A stretch of DNA of 64,000 nt. Origin: Hordeum vulgare subsp. vulgare (taxonomy: Eukaryota > Streptophyta > Magnoliopsida > Poales > Poaceae). The stretch is taken from contig NC_058524.1 of the NCBI RefSeq assembly GCF_904849725.1, forward strand, positions 492,068,763-492,132,762, given 5' to 3'. Of the stretch, positions 19,546-31,500 are shown piece by piece. Positions within the stretch are counted from its first letter, which is position 1; each line of letters begins with the position of its first letter. The position numbers and the translations under genes are program-made. The notes beneath the pieces were generated by a model that saw only the letters and a program-made list of their open reading frames with translations, made no database searches and was not told where the DNA came from.

Positions 19546-21045
19546 GCAAATCAAGTTCAACTACAAGCAAGAAAAAATCAGACGTTCCTCAGCTTGGACA
19601 ACAGGCCAAACAGTCGATCCCACCCCTCAAGGTGTTAACCGAGAATGTTCCCCCTCCGGTGCAGGGGCTAGCTTTAGAAAGAGCAAAGGAGTTGGCGGCT
19701 GCATGTGGTGTCTCGGTTGAAGAATTGCTGTCTTCCCAAGACAACAAGATACCCAAGGCTGTGGTAGCCCCTAAGCCACAGTTTGTCATGGGTGAGCCTT
19801 TGGTCAGCAAAGATGATCTCCCAACAAATATGCGTTACTTGCCTCAATGGTACTTAAGTGAATCAAAGAATGGGAGAACGATGATCGTGCTGAGTGTCCC
19901 ACAGGAGTACTACGGCCGCCCCGAACAAATCCATATCGACTTTGATGAACTCTTCCAAATGTACAATGGCGACGCCCTCGACAAATCACTTATGAGTTGC
20001 TATTGTCTTTAAGTTTTTCAATTCGTTGTCTACATATAACTTGTTTAGTTATTTCAATTCATTGTCTATATATAACTTGTACTCTATTATGCAGAATGAA
20101 GATTCTGGATTGTAAAAGTAAGAGCATCCTAAATATTGGGTTTATTGACCGAGATAAAATACATATAGCGATGCTAACTAATTATCCCAAGGAGACGGAG
20201 GAAAACCTCCTAAGGTTTCTAATAGATCAAAATTTCTGTGACCACATACTGTTTCCATACGACTTCAGGTGAGGGTCTTTACTCTGTTGTGTCCATTCAC
20301 TTATAAGTGTAATTGATAAGTTACTGACACACACACACACATATATATATACATGTGCAGCTTTCATGGGATTCTGTTGGACATTCAAATTGATAAGGGA
20401 AGAGTTGATGCCTTCGACCCATTATCGAGACCCTTGGAACAGTTCCAAAGCCTGCAGGACATGCTCCAAGGGTAATTTCAATCATTCTTGCGCTCTATCG
20501 GTCTCTTTCGATGATTTTCTGATATATCAATTAATGAAAAACTTAGCAAATCATTATCCTTGTCGGGCAGGGTTTGGAAGCGGTTCAAGTGCGTGACGCT
20601 CGGTATCGAGCATGAGAAGTTGACCTTTAGAGCGGCTCAGGTAAGTAGTAGTATGATATACTTCTATTTTCAATACATTTATGATGCTAGATTATTATTT
20701 TGATTATATATATTCTATTCTCTTAAAGTGCGACCAGCAGCCACGGGGAACGCATCTATGCGGATACTATGTTTGCGAGACCATTCGCACGTTTACCTCT
20801 GAGCACAAGGATCACAGATTCGACGTAAGCAATGAACATTCACACCTCTATTTTTACCCTTCATTCTTTGTTATCATGATTGATATTCATATTCATCTCC
20901 TCTTCTTATATAACACACGGCCAGGACGACGAAGGTCCTACCAGAGCAACGCGTGATTGCTGTTGCAGAGGAGCTTGCGACCTTTTTGAGGACGGAAGCT
21001 ATAGATGACAAAGGACGATTTAGTGTAGCTAGGGGCCATTACTGA

Positions 21046-21299
21046 TGTTCGTCCATGTAATCAAATAGACGGGCTCTAGTCCCGATAATTCAGATCTCCA
21101 TATAATTGTATATATATGCTCGCTTGTAAGATAAGTTAACCTTATATATATGCATAATTATTTCTATTTAAATTATATGAAAACTAATTCCCGAACACCA
21201 AACGAGGCATCACGTTAATCTCCCGAACACCTAAACCCTAAAACCTAAAACCCAAAAATAATTTCATTAAAAAAACCCTGAAAATAAGCAAAATCTGAA
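21046..21299. other. 3' region of the TNPA-like gene
   Basis: AT-rich sequence with a TAAACCCTAAAACCTAAAACCC run at 21230-21255 that resembles plant telomere repeat only loosely. No gene seen. Confidence 0.4.
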
Positions 21300-21510
21300 A
21301 ATCTTTAGTCCCGGCCCGTGTAACGAACCGGGACTAAAGGTCCTGCCCATGGGGCGCTACGAGGCGCCCACGTGGAGCACCTTTAGACCCGGCTTGTAAA
21401 AGGGCCGGGACTAAAGGTTAGGCCTTTAATCCCGCCCCTTTAGTCCCGGTTGGTGAACCGGGACTAAAGCCCCTTACGGGCCGGGGCTAAAGGCCCCGTC
21501 CCCACTAGTG
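21300..21510. repeat. CACTA-1 right subterminal repeats and terminus
   Basis: Palindromic pairs CTTTAGTCCCGG ... CCGGGACTAAAGG at 21302-21341, 21380-21420 and 21436-21470, then the inverted terminus GGCCCCGTCCCCACTAGTG ending at 21510. Confidence 0.85.
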
Positions 21511-24500
21511 ATACCAACCATGCGGGGACCAACGGTGTGTCTGGAACTCATAAAAATGGCATAGTCATCCTACCCGGAACGACCCCATCACGAGAGTGAC
21601 CACACATCACTCCCACCACTAGTAATGTGGCTCTTTGCTAGCACCGACCAGAGTAATTAACATAGGCCCGTCCCATAAGGGGTAACGTGGTCGTACTAGT
21701 AAGGATGGGATGGTCGATACATCATAAATTTATTCCCATTTCCGAAACCATATTCACACAAATACCAGGTGCATCACTTCACCAAAAGTGACCACCTATC
21801 TCATCATCACCCTCGGGCATTAGTGGCACCCGACGGGGTTTTAGTAAACTCTTACTTTGTGTCAACATCATGCTCATGATAATACTACTTCTATCTTTAC
21901 TTGTCAACATGGTATTATCATGACCCTCAAGGGGTAGGGTCAAGCTCAATGCATGTGCTCCGGGGTTGCCTTCGGTAAAATCATATCAAATGATTACCGG
22001 TACTTATGACCATATGCAACGGGAATACTTGCTATTTTAACATGCAAAGTAACATATGCTCAGTCATGGTCAAAGGGTTGCTTGCCTTGGTCAGCTAAGT
22101 ATCCGGGGTCTTCGAGGTCTTCTGCTCCGATTCCCTCGTCACACACATTTTCTATCATCGATAAAACAATAAATAAGAAATAGCTCACACAGAAACAAAC
22201 CACGGAGTCATTTTAAAAATGTTCTTTATTACTGATAAATCTAAGGTATCATTTTAAAAATATTTGCCTAAGTTTTCCTTGAAGGAATATTTTTGAAATC
22301 AACCAAACAGAAGCAAAACTATTTCAATTTAGTCTTTTTTATTATTTTAAAATAGAATAGTTGTTGGACAAATTCATCCAAACATATTATTAAATACTAC
22401 GCATTTTTAGAAGAATAACAGTGGAAGAATTATATTTTTATACTGGTTAAATGTTTTTATAAATATCTGAGAAACCAGGGTTTAAAAATAAAAGAAAAAC
22501 CGGCTAAACTCCCGGCCTGGCTCGGCCTAGAGCTGGGCTGGCCCATGGCCAGCCGACAGACTTCCCAGGCGCGAGCGCCGTCAGGTTTGAACTTGACGCG
22601 CGGGGCCCTGCGGTCAACGATCGAGGTTAGCGCGGGGGAGGAGGCTGGGGCACCGATAGGTGGGGCACACCTGTCAGGGTCGTCTCCTACCTCTCGCCAG
22701 AGAGGAGGAGGAGGACACCAGCGAGGTTGCTGACGCTCTCCTGCCCCAACGAGCACTGGAATGGGCTCGCCTTACTATCGCCTACCTGCTGGTGGTCGGA
22801 ACAACGACGGAGAGGCAGGGGTTCCCCGGCGACGAGGATGCCGTGGCGGAGGACTTTCGGGAGGTGGTCGAGGGGGTGGCTAGAGACACGGAAGAGCTCG
22901 GGTGAGTTGGGGGAAAGCTTACTAGGATCGAGAGGGTCAGTTTGGTGCGTCGAGGGGCACAAGAGCCATCGTGTAGCCGGAGATCGACCAGAGCTGCGAG
23001 GCAGAGGAACCTCGGTCGATCTCGAGCACCGGGGTTCTGCTGGTTAGCTGGGGTGCCTAGGGAGGTACTATTGATCGTGGTGAAGCTATCTGAGGGGTGC
23101 TGGAGCGGGGGGGTCTATTTATAGGCCCGCGACAGTGAGCAAATTCGGGAGCGTCGGTGACTCACCGTGGCCCGCATGGGAAGTGCAGAGAGAGGCTGGG
23201 GTCAAAACCACGGTTTCAGGACGTGGTTTTGGACTGCCCGAACCATCTGCAGCAAAGGGAGAGAGAGGGAAGTCGAGCATTCATGGCCGCGCAACCTTGG
23301 CCGGTTCTGGTGCACGCGGGCACGCGTCGCGTGAGCTCTAGCACGGGGGAGGAGGGGCCCTGAGGCTTGCTCGACGCAGAAGGGTTGTCGGGGAAGAGGT
23401 TGGACATCTCGGGGGAGGCTGGAACTGGCCGAGGGCGTCGCCCCCACCTCGGCGACTCCCTGTAGCGCGCCCAGAGCGCAGTTTTGGCATGCCACGACAT
23501 GCTGGTGCACTCTGAAGCACTTTGCACGTGTCTAGCATGTCCTCGCATTTGCTGGGGGTGTGGCTAGCCGTTTGGTTCTTGTGGGAGCTTCGGCTGGTCA
23601 AGGGAGGCAAGAAATACTGGTGCGGTCAGACATGAACAAAGATCTAAATTGGGGTTTTTGGCCTTTCCACTTTGAACCAGTGAGGGGGCGGTTGACTGGG
23701 GTTAGACACAGGTGCTGGCCACCTAATCTATGAGTTTGAAGCAAGGGGGTTTGGTCTAGCTCTGGCTAGGGTGGCTTTTTCCTATCTGTCAGAAGGTGTT
23801 CGACAGTGGCTTAAGGGGGTTGCACCCCACCAGTGGTGGTGCAACTTAACAGGTTTGGATTTGCTGGTAAACCATGGAGTTTCACCAAATTTGAGCTCCA
23901 AAGGACAAGTTTAGCTTTGTAAACTTGAAAATACTCCAATATGACCAGATCTGTCCCTTCCAAAGGGAGTGTGGGCAAACTAAGTCCCACAAATCCCATT
24001 TTTAGTGTGGAACCATCATTTGAGGTATTAGGAACTCCTGCAAAGTTTTAGCATCATTGTACAAACTTAGCTATGGAGAGTTGCTCTAACTTGATTCTGG
24101 ACACAGAGGGTTATTTGGGGTCCATATTCACGAGTGATAAAGGTGAAACTTTAGGTGGACACCAAACAAGGCTTAGGGATATCCGTGGAAGTTTTTAGGA
24201 ATTTATTGAGAATATTTCCTTTGGAAATATTTCAAAATGCCAAAACAGAAAGAAATAGCTTTCATAGTTTTATTCAATAAATATGGTATAAAATGGGTTT
24301 TAAAATCCTATGTATGGAAAATATATGTCTTCTGATCATCTCCAAATTTAATCAGATTTTTCTAAGGCAGAAAAGTATTTTTCCATGTTGGAATACCAAT
24401 TCTGGCTTTAGAAATGGACATGTTAATTAATTGGGAAAATAATCAAAAAAATAATTATTTCTGTGGTTTTGAAATAAAAAGATAGGTTAAAATCATATTA

Positions 24501-24759
24501 CCAGATTTGAGTGGAAGCACTGCTTGCTATCAAGGACATATAGTGCAACTTAAGGTAGGTTTTACCTTGATCAGAAATAAGCAAAGGTTTTTGGAAATCA
24601 GTGTTATACCAAAAGAATTTAGGGTTTTAAATCCTCACATGATCAAGCATACAAGGATACAATGTCAATCATGGCATTCACAACATTAGTTTTGAAAAAG
24701 TTTTAACAAGCTCAGAATTTCACAATACAGACAAGTGATAGCAAAAACAGGGTGTGACA
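21511..24759 (-). repeat. Gypsy A 5' LTR, outer (5') part
   Basis: Continuation of the LTR interrupted at 6847. It ends on the + strand GGTGTGACA at 24759, that is TGTCACACC as the LTR start. Total LTR length without CACTA-1 is about 4.15 kb, unusually long. A GC-rich block (22500-23610) holds a minus-strand CTATAAATAG promoter motif at 23115-23124. Long open frames in the GC-rich block show no recognisable protein and are probably chance. Confidence 0.75.
23115..23124 (-). promoter_or_regulatory. TATA box of gypsy A LTR
   Basis: Minus-strand GGGCCTATAAATAGACC at the start of the GC-rich leader, the usual TATA context of a gypsy LTR promoter. Confidence 0.6.
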
Positions 24760-26604
24760 ATAAATAAGTAGTTAAACAATCAAGTAGCTATGTGACGACT
24801 CTCTCTCAATAAAAAATTTCAGATCTAATAATCTCATTCAAACAGAAAACTAAACAAAAATTCATTCCAAGAATAGCACATATTATCTGGACAAATACAA
24901 ATTTAGGCTCAACATAACCTACCGATAGTAATTGATGAAGAGAGGTCGGATGCGTAGCATCCCCAAGCTTAGTTGCTTGAGGTTTCTTGAAATATTTACT
25001 GGAGGTGCCTTGGGCATACCCAAGATTGAGCTTTTGTATCTTGTTAAATTCTTTCATATCCCGGTTTCATCTAAGTCTCAAAAACTTCATCCACAGAAAA
25101 GTTGAGAAGAACTCGTGAGATAGGTTAGTACATATAAAACTAAATCAACACTTCCTGTACTGCCAAGACAGGTTGCATAATAATTTCAAAACATTATGTA
25201 CTGTTTACTATGAGTTCCACAATTTATATCTACCAATATAGGCTATGGAAACTATAGGATAAGTAGATAACAAAACTATGACAGCAATCTGTCTGAACAC
25301 AACAATCTGTAGCACTTAATTAGAAAAGTGTACTTATGTATATCAAAAAATTATGAAATTTTATTAAACGATCAAACAATTGTATGAAAGTAGTATGTAA
25401 AACAGAAACTTTCCATGTTCTAGTAAAATATGATTATTCAAATACTACACACACATCACACATGCAATTCAAGCATTCTAAAGGCAATTCTTGGAACCTT
25501 TTATTGAAAAACAAGATTATAAATAACATCCAACAAATGACAAAAAAATAAAATGACCCTCCATGCAAAACACATATCATGTTATGAATAAAAATATAGC
25601 TCCAAGTAAGATATACCGATAATGCTGGAGATGAAAGAGGGGATACCTTCCAGGGCATCCCCAAGCTTAGACGCTTGAGTCTTCCTTGGATATTACCTCG
25701 GGGATGCCTTGGGCATTCCCAAAATTAGGTTCTTGCTGCTCCTTGTTCTCCTCATATTTGTATCTCACCCAAAACTTGAAAACTTCAATCACACAAAACT
25801 TAACGGTACTTCGTGAGATGGGTTAGTATGATAAATGTTAATTATTGACATAGGTACTATAAAGACAAGATACATAATTGTTCTCACATAATAACTACTA
25901 TATTCTATTATTCCCATAATTTATATCACCAAATATAAGCTATGGAAACATTAAAATAAGCCAACTATGCATGCCAAACAGAATCTATCAAAAAAACAGT
26001 ATGTGAAGATCTGCATTAAAACTATAATTCCCTAACTCTAAAAATTCTGAAAAATTAGGAAAGCGTACATCATTAGCATACGAGAACTTTGTAAAAAATT
26101 CAGAATTTTTTGACTGTGTAGTAATATCATACAAATTCTGCACTGGATGTAAAAGTTTCTGTTTTTGCACAGAATCAAACAAGCAAGTATCCACACTATC
26201 CCAAAGAATTTACTTGGCACTTTATTGACATAAAAGCTATAAAAAGGATTAATAAAGTATCTTAATCACGTGAGTAGTTAAAACCGAAAGGTTAATATTG
26301 GGTTGTCTCCCCACTTGTCTTTAATGCCTTTTAGCATTGCATGATGATTTGAATGATGCTTGTATTGGAATAATTGTTGAAACATGCAAGAGCACATTTA
26401 AGTCTAACCCACTTCCTATGCATAGGAATTTTGCAATCAAAAAATTTATTGTAGCAAGAATCAACTAGCATAGGATGGCAAAACAAGCATGACTTCAAAA
26501 CTTTGAACACACAGGGAGCAAACTTGATATTATTGCAATTCCTACAAGCATATGTTCCTCCCTCATAATAATTTTCAGTAGCATCATGAATGAATTCAAC
26601 AATA
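24760..26604 (-). repeat. Gypsy B internal non-coding region with about 690-bp direct repeats
   Basis: Two diverged direct copies start at about 24930 and 25617. Both include GCATCCCCAAGCTTAG, then a TGCCTTGGGCAT.CCCAA motif, CGTGAGAT.GGTTAGTA, CACAATTTATAT-like and TATAAGCTATGGAAAC-like blocks. A further partial copy lies at 47121-47205, outside the LTR. The end part (26290-26340, GGGTTGTCTCC) is sequence common in Triticeae gypsy internal regions. No protein is seen. Confidence 0.6.
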
Positions 26605-26639
26605 CACCACTAGAGAAACGACTATAGCTAATATGGACA

Positions 26640-26996
26640 CTAATGGCGCACCATGTATTTGGTGCGCCACTGCTATATAGCAGTGGCGCACCAGATACAC
26701 GTGCGCCATTATTGGCCATATTACTAATGGCGCACCTGGTGTGTGGTGCGCCATTGCTAGTTTTTGTCCTGGCCCCACACCCTTCCCAGACTTAGAAGTG
26801 GCGCACCAGGGGAAAGTGTGCCATTACTAGTTTTAACTACTAATGGCGCACCACACCCACGGTGCGCCACTACTAACAAAAAAAAATTCAATTCTTTTTT
26901 CAAAACTAGTAATGGCGCACCACACACCAGGTGCGCCATTAGTAACCCTGGTTACCAATGGCGCATTCTTAGGTGGTGCACCATTGCTAACCCTCC
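26640..26996. repeat. CACTA-2 left subterminal TGGCGCACC repeats
   Basis: At least nine copies of AATGGCGCACC or GGTGCGCCA in alternating orientation, several paired as palindromes around 10-15 base spacers. Confidence 0.9.
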
Positions 26997-27271
26997 CCCA
27001 CTATAACCCCTTCCCTCCCGTGTCTCCTCCCCCGAAGGCCGGCCCTAACCACCTCCCGCCACCACCCGGTCCTCCCCCGCCGATTGACCGAGCGTGCTAG
27101 GGTTCCTCCCCCGCCGCCCGGTCCTCACCTCCTCCCTCCGACAAGCAAGGGCCTCCTCCTCCCTTCGACCTGCACCGTCCACCGCGCGCGGACCGACCCC
27201 CGATGATGGGCGATCATAAGGCCGCCGCCTCCCCCTCCGCCTCCACCGAGCTCTCCTCCTCCGGCCGCGAG

Positions 27272-28579
27272 GTTCGCCCCTCTCGCCCCCTCCCTCCCTT
27301 CACGCCTCCTTCGTTCCCCTTCACAAAAACATTCATAGAACCATTGTCACTAGGGGATTGATGAACATTGATTGACGTGATTGAGATGCCTATGCAAATG
27401 TAAGGTGATCCCAGGACGTGAATGATGATTCCATTATCGATATTGCGTAGGTAGTAGTTTGATTATCCATTGTGCACATGAATGTGGAATCACTGTTGAC
27501 AATTTCCTACTGCTTGAGGATGAATCATTGATCATTTGAATGGCACATCTCTCTATTTTTCTTTATTTCCTTTTTTCATTTTTGTGTGGGAGAGGCATCA
27601 ATGTTGATGAATATAGCTCTTCATAATGATGAAAGTTGCAGGGCTAACGATGCTAATGATAAAGTGCTTTTGAGTCATCTTTAAACTTGACGAGTGTGCT
27701 TATGGATAATCAAGTGATGTGTAATAGCGAGAGATGTGCTAATGGTGTGAACACATGGAAGAAATGGTTTATTTTCTGGAATTTGTACATGTACACCAGC
27801 GGGGTATGTGATATCCTGATGAAGGAAAGCAATGCATTCTAAATATTCAGATTGCAATAATCAAAGCTAGCAAAGTTAAGTTATACGAAGTGCTGCTGCT
27901 AATTAGAAGGTCTTTTCCTCCATCAGTGATTACTGATTAGTCGTACTGGTCCTTATGATCTGCCTCCACTGTAGGAGTTGCACTATCAAGTCAATGGTTA
28001 TCATTGTTATCATGTAATATAACCCTTCCTGTAGGGCTCGTGTGTGCTGCATTAGGGACTTTTCCTTGGTTATAAGGACGTTGTTTACAAGTAAAAATGA
28101 TATCCATTTCAGCCTACGGTGTTTAAGATTTTTTGCTGGAACCTATGGTGTTTCAGGCTCTTCTGCATATCTATGTTATAGATGGTTCCCTAGCTAACAA
28201 ATATGAGTATAATATGACGTAGTTTGTGATCCAGTCTCCTAAATGTGTGCGTTCATGCTTCTCATATCCTAGTTGATGGTTGGTTGCTCACGTTTATTTT
28301 GACTGCCTCATTTTCATTTTTATAAACCATATCAATAGCTTCCAGCTTGTTAGTTGATTCCTGATAAACCCCTTAGCTAGTGGCACCGTCACCTTGGACC
28401 CTTTGGCATGTTCTTGTGTTTGGTGGCCAGATTTTTGTGTAAAACGGTGTTGGTATGTGTTGCTTGAGCCATTTTCTTACCACCTAACTTGTAACTCATT
28501 ATTGTTTCATTATGCAATAAGTTTTGGAGGAATGGAAGGACAAGTGCACATAACCAAAGCTAGTGGTACCACTACTTAT
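27272..28579. other. First intron of the B3-like gene, left part
   Basis: AT-rich intron sequence after the GC-rich first exon. I see no gene or repeat in it. Confidence 0.45.
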
Positions 28580-28581
28580 TA

Positions 28582-31500
28582 CTCCATCTGTACCTAAATC
28601 TATACTTATACTAATTATACACTCTCTAGAAATTACCATAATAATTAGAAATTACCGGCCGTTCATCTATGTGGGGCCGAATTATTATGGTTTAGATTAA
28701 CCCTTATAATTGCACAAGAAAAAAACACACAGACCATTTTTTTACGGGTAAACCACACAAAATTTTCATAGGTTATAGAATGCAAAAGTACGAGCCGCTG
28801 ATGTGATGGGTCCACATGAACCTCCACGTTTTATCCTGAAAAGTTAATATCACATATGGTAGCTATTAGATTCAATCTTTTTTTCTTCAAACGTCCTAGG
28901 TCTTTTTTAATCTAATCATGCTTAGATCACCTAGCAGTCCATGTTGCCCAAGCTCTCCGGCTTCCTTCCATGAAACGCTGCCTCCTTCCTCTATCCTGTT
29001 TTGGGCTGCTCCGCCGCATCTCCTGATGGTGAAGGATTGACTATGATGGCTAGGTCTCCTACTACTTGTTGGCAATGCTCCTGATCAAGGTACTCACCAT
29101 CTACACCCTCCATCTATCACCATTGACTGCCCAGCTGATTGGTCTAGCAGTATTTCCCCATACATTACTATAGTTCTGATCACGTTTCCAATAGCTTTCA
29201 CGCACGACATCTCCGGCCATTATTCCGTTTTGCTGTATGTGTCTCCTTTTCATGTGAGGCTACAATTACAGCAAAGGCTCAGCTCCTAGAAAACTTTTGT
29301 TGTAAACCTTGGTATTTGATTCCAATTGTTTTATCTGAAAATAGGATAATAACTTTTCCTTCCATCAGGATTATATTTTAATAATTATTTAATGAAAAAT
29401 TGTGGCAGTAGTCTACCTATGATCCAATCATTTAACTTTGACCTTTCCTGCAATCTAAGGATTGTTGTTACATGTTGATGGCAGTCCAATTGAAATTGTT
29501 TCTGACAGCTTTGTTGCTACTTTGCAATTACTAATATTGAATTCAAGGCCTTTGTTGATCCATATGATAGTGATTTATGTTTATTTATATCAAATTTTTC
29601 TCTTACTCTGGGCATTCACTACAGATCAAACTTGAATTAAAAATCTGCTGATTAATCGTCATGTGCTTGGATGTCATTCTATGTATAACGTACATGTTCG
29701 AATGATAAGAGGAATGACATGGCGCCCTGAGTGAGCTGATGATGTGTGTTGGAATAGTGACATGTGGTTGTGGGCTTCAGGGTCCAAGGATGGTAGTCAG
29801 CATTACATGAAGATGTCTTACTGGATCTGCATGCGTACTTGATTAGTTTAAGTACCATCATAAGTAATTAATTAATTATACTTATTTTCCACCATATAAT
29901 GACCTACCACCGCGAGGTTTACTCTATCCAAATTGCATGTTTTGGAGTTTACATTTTAAACTCCACATTCTCTTGACGTCTTGGAAGTTAGTCATGTGAT
30001 TTCTTCTTAATTTCTTATTTGATGGAGAATTAAAGTTTCTGTAGTTTTGCGCTAAAAATAATCATTTGACAGATGTAGAGTATTTGTCAAATCTAGCAGT
30101 ACATTCTATGGGTCAGCACAGTGGTAAGGTTTACATGGTTGTCAATAAGAGTTTTATTTATACTGCTAGCTGTGCGTGTAAGATATGGTTAAAGGTATTG
30201 TGTGTTCTCTATTTTTGTACGCTCTTTTGGGTGATTAGAATGGTAAACTGTCTAGAATCATTTACAAGAGTGAGTTTACATGCGGGCTTACATACCAAGT
30301 AAAACTGGGTGCTACCTTCTTGATGCAAACACGTAAATTTCTTTTCTTACATTCAAATTTTCAATTGGAGTCCACAGTCTGTTCATATCCTTAAAGTTGG
30401 TCATGTTTTCTCTAAGGTCTTCATTGAAAAATGTTATCTCTAAGGTTTTACCCGCATGCTCCCTCTACTGATTATTCTAAATATATTATTTCAGGGAGCC
30501 TTAAATTCCCAATTTTTTAGTTCCAAATAACCATTTTACTGATTGGGAGTATAGGGCATGAACAGGGGTACATTATGTGCATGAGAACAATTATAATATT
30601 TCCAAGGTCATAAACGAGAGCGCAATTTATAATAATACAAGTGTTTAACTCTGTACAATAAAATTAAAGTTATTATTGTTGTGTTGTCTATTTTCGTAGG
30701 ATCTTTGAACGATTAGAAAGGTAAGATATCCAGTGTCATCGACAAGAGCAGGATTGATAATACTACAATTGTGGAACTCCGTAAGGTACTTAGATTTTCT
30801 CCGAAGTATTTATTTATTCATCTTTTTTTGTAGGCTTACTCCCAGTTTTCTTCTTCACTGGGGAATTTTGCTCATGACTAAACAGGCGAACAGTAAATTT
30901 TCCAAAACCACATTGAATACAAATATGCATCTTTGTTGTCGAGTTATTGCCTAGAAATATTTTCAGCTCCAGAAATCTTCGAATTATTGCCTAGAAATAT
31001 TTTATTCAAATTGCATGTTTTCAATTTCACATGCATGCCTCCGTACCTCTTAAAATAAAGTGGTCCAAAGAAATTCGGGAGCAAATCATCGAATGATTTA
31101 TGTTGTTGGCATTTCAGTCTTATCACACCTTCTCTTGATGTCTTGAGAGTTTGTTAACAGTTCTTAGATGCTCAATAAATAATATGGTTGATCAAAACCT
31201 TGCCGCACTCATGCTTGGTGACGATGGGGCGATGCTAATCTTCTTTGTTACTGTCGGACCTTTTATGTTCCATCGCATTCCCCTACAAATAATCATCATA
31301 CCGAGTGTCTATGTCGATCTCATTTCTAGAATTCCAGTTCTCCTATGTTTGCAATTTTACTGGTCAGCAATATGATGGAATTCAAGTATTTGATAAAGAT
31401 AAAGATACATGTTGTAGTTTAGGAAAATGGTAGGTTGTGAACATGATCCTGATTTAGTCTACTATTTCTTTAACTGTATAATATATTCTTAGAGCTAGAA

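Larger units (their letters stand above)
16715..21045 (+). pseudogene. TNPA-like protein with C-terminal Ulp1-type cysteine protease domain (CACTA-1)
   Basis: Exon 1 is 16715-16951 (MDPHIRNLEEEELLED, very acidic). Exon 2 from 17057 encodes a Transposase_24-like region (WNDLMSHFNLPE, LRDEWELRARNWFLAHGG, GFGPSYPWWLGF). A DUF8039-like block (GYPVDGIKESTSCELH) and a Pro/Lys-rich linker with 25-residue repeats follow. After an open stretch to 20012, five exons make a C48 protease domain: 20095-20268, 20361-20471, 20571-20640, 20729-20824 and 20935-21045, with GT/AG borders and matching phases. The catalytic residues look present: His at 20365 (FHGILLDI; the family usually has Trp where Gly is), Asp at 20416 (DAFDPL) and Cys at 20759 (LCGYYVC). 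Lesions are TAG stops at 18068 and 18098, a frameshift near 18330, a stop at 19119 and a degraded donor near 20010. The protease domain itself reads through. Such proteases remove SUMO-like tags; the role in the transposon is unknown. Confidence 0.8.
6848..21510 (+). mobile_element. CACTA-1, large multi-gene CACTA (En/Spm) DNA transposon
   Basis: The left end reads CACTAGGGGAAAACGGGCC at 6848. The right end, read on the minus strand from 21510, is CACTAGTGGGGACGGGGCC; the two form imperfect terminal inverted repeats. The 3-bp flanks are GTA on the left and ATA on the right, a one-base mismatch from a perfect duplication. Both sides belong to the same gypsy LTR, which supports an insertion. 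Without the nested copia LTR the element is about 13 kb. It carries a dead Tnp2 transposase, a tandem-repeat block, a small coiled-coil gene on the minus strand, a divergent promoter and a TNPA-like/Ulp1-like gene. Subterminal arrays of TTTAGTCCCGG palindromes lie at both ends. Confidence 0.85.
3086..24759 (-). mobile_element. Gypsy (Ty3-type) LTR retrotransposon A, 5' part, minus strand
   Basis: Read on the minus strand the order is: 5' LTR starting TGTCACACC at 24759, the LTR split by CACTA-1, LTR end near 5948, a primer-binding site at 5930-5941, an accessory ORF, gag, protease, and then loss of sequence at about 3086. Reverse transcriptase, integrase and the 3' LTR are absent from the window, so the element is truncated and dead. 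The flank outside the 5' LTR starts ATAAA at 24760. The partner duplication cannot be checked because the other end is missing. I do not assign a family name. Confidence 0.8.

Noticed and set aside
21230..21262. Telomere-like AAACCCTAAAACC sequence
   Set aside because: Only about three imperfect units with irregular spacing; no evidence of a telomeric patch.
22457..23610. Several overlapping 60-110 codon frames on both strands
   Set aside because: GC-rich part of the gypsy A LTR; no recognisable protein and mutually overlapping frames.
24760..24764. ATAAA as target duplication of gypsy A
   Set aside because: The partner flank is lost with the truncated 3' end, so it cannot be confirmed.
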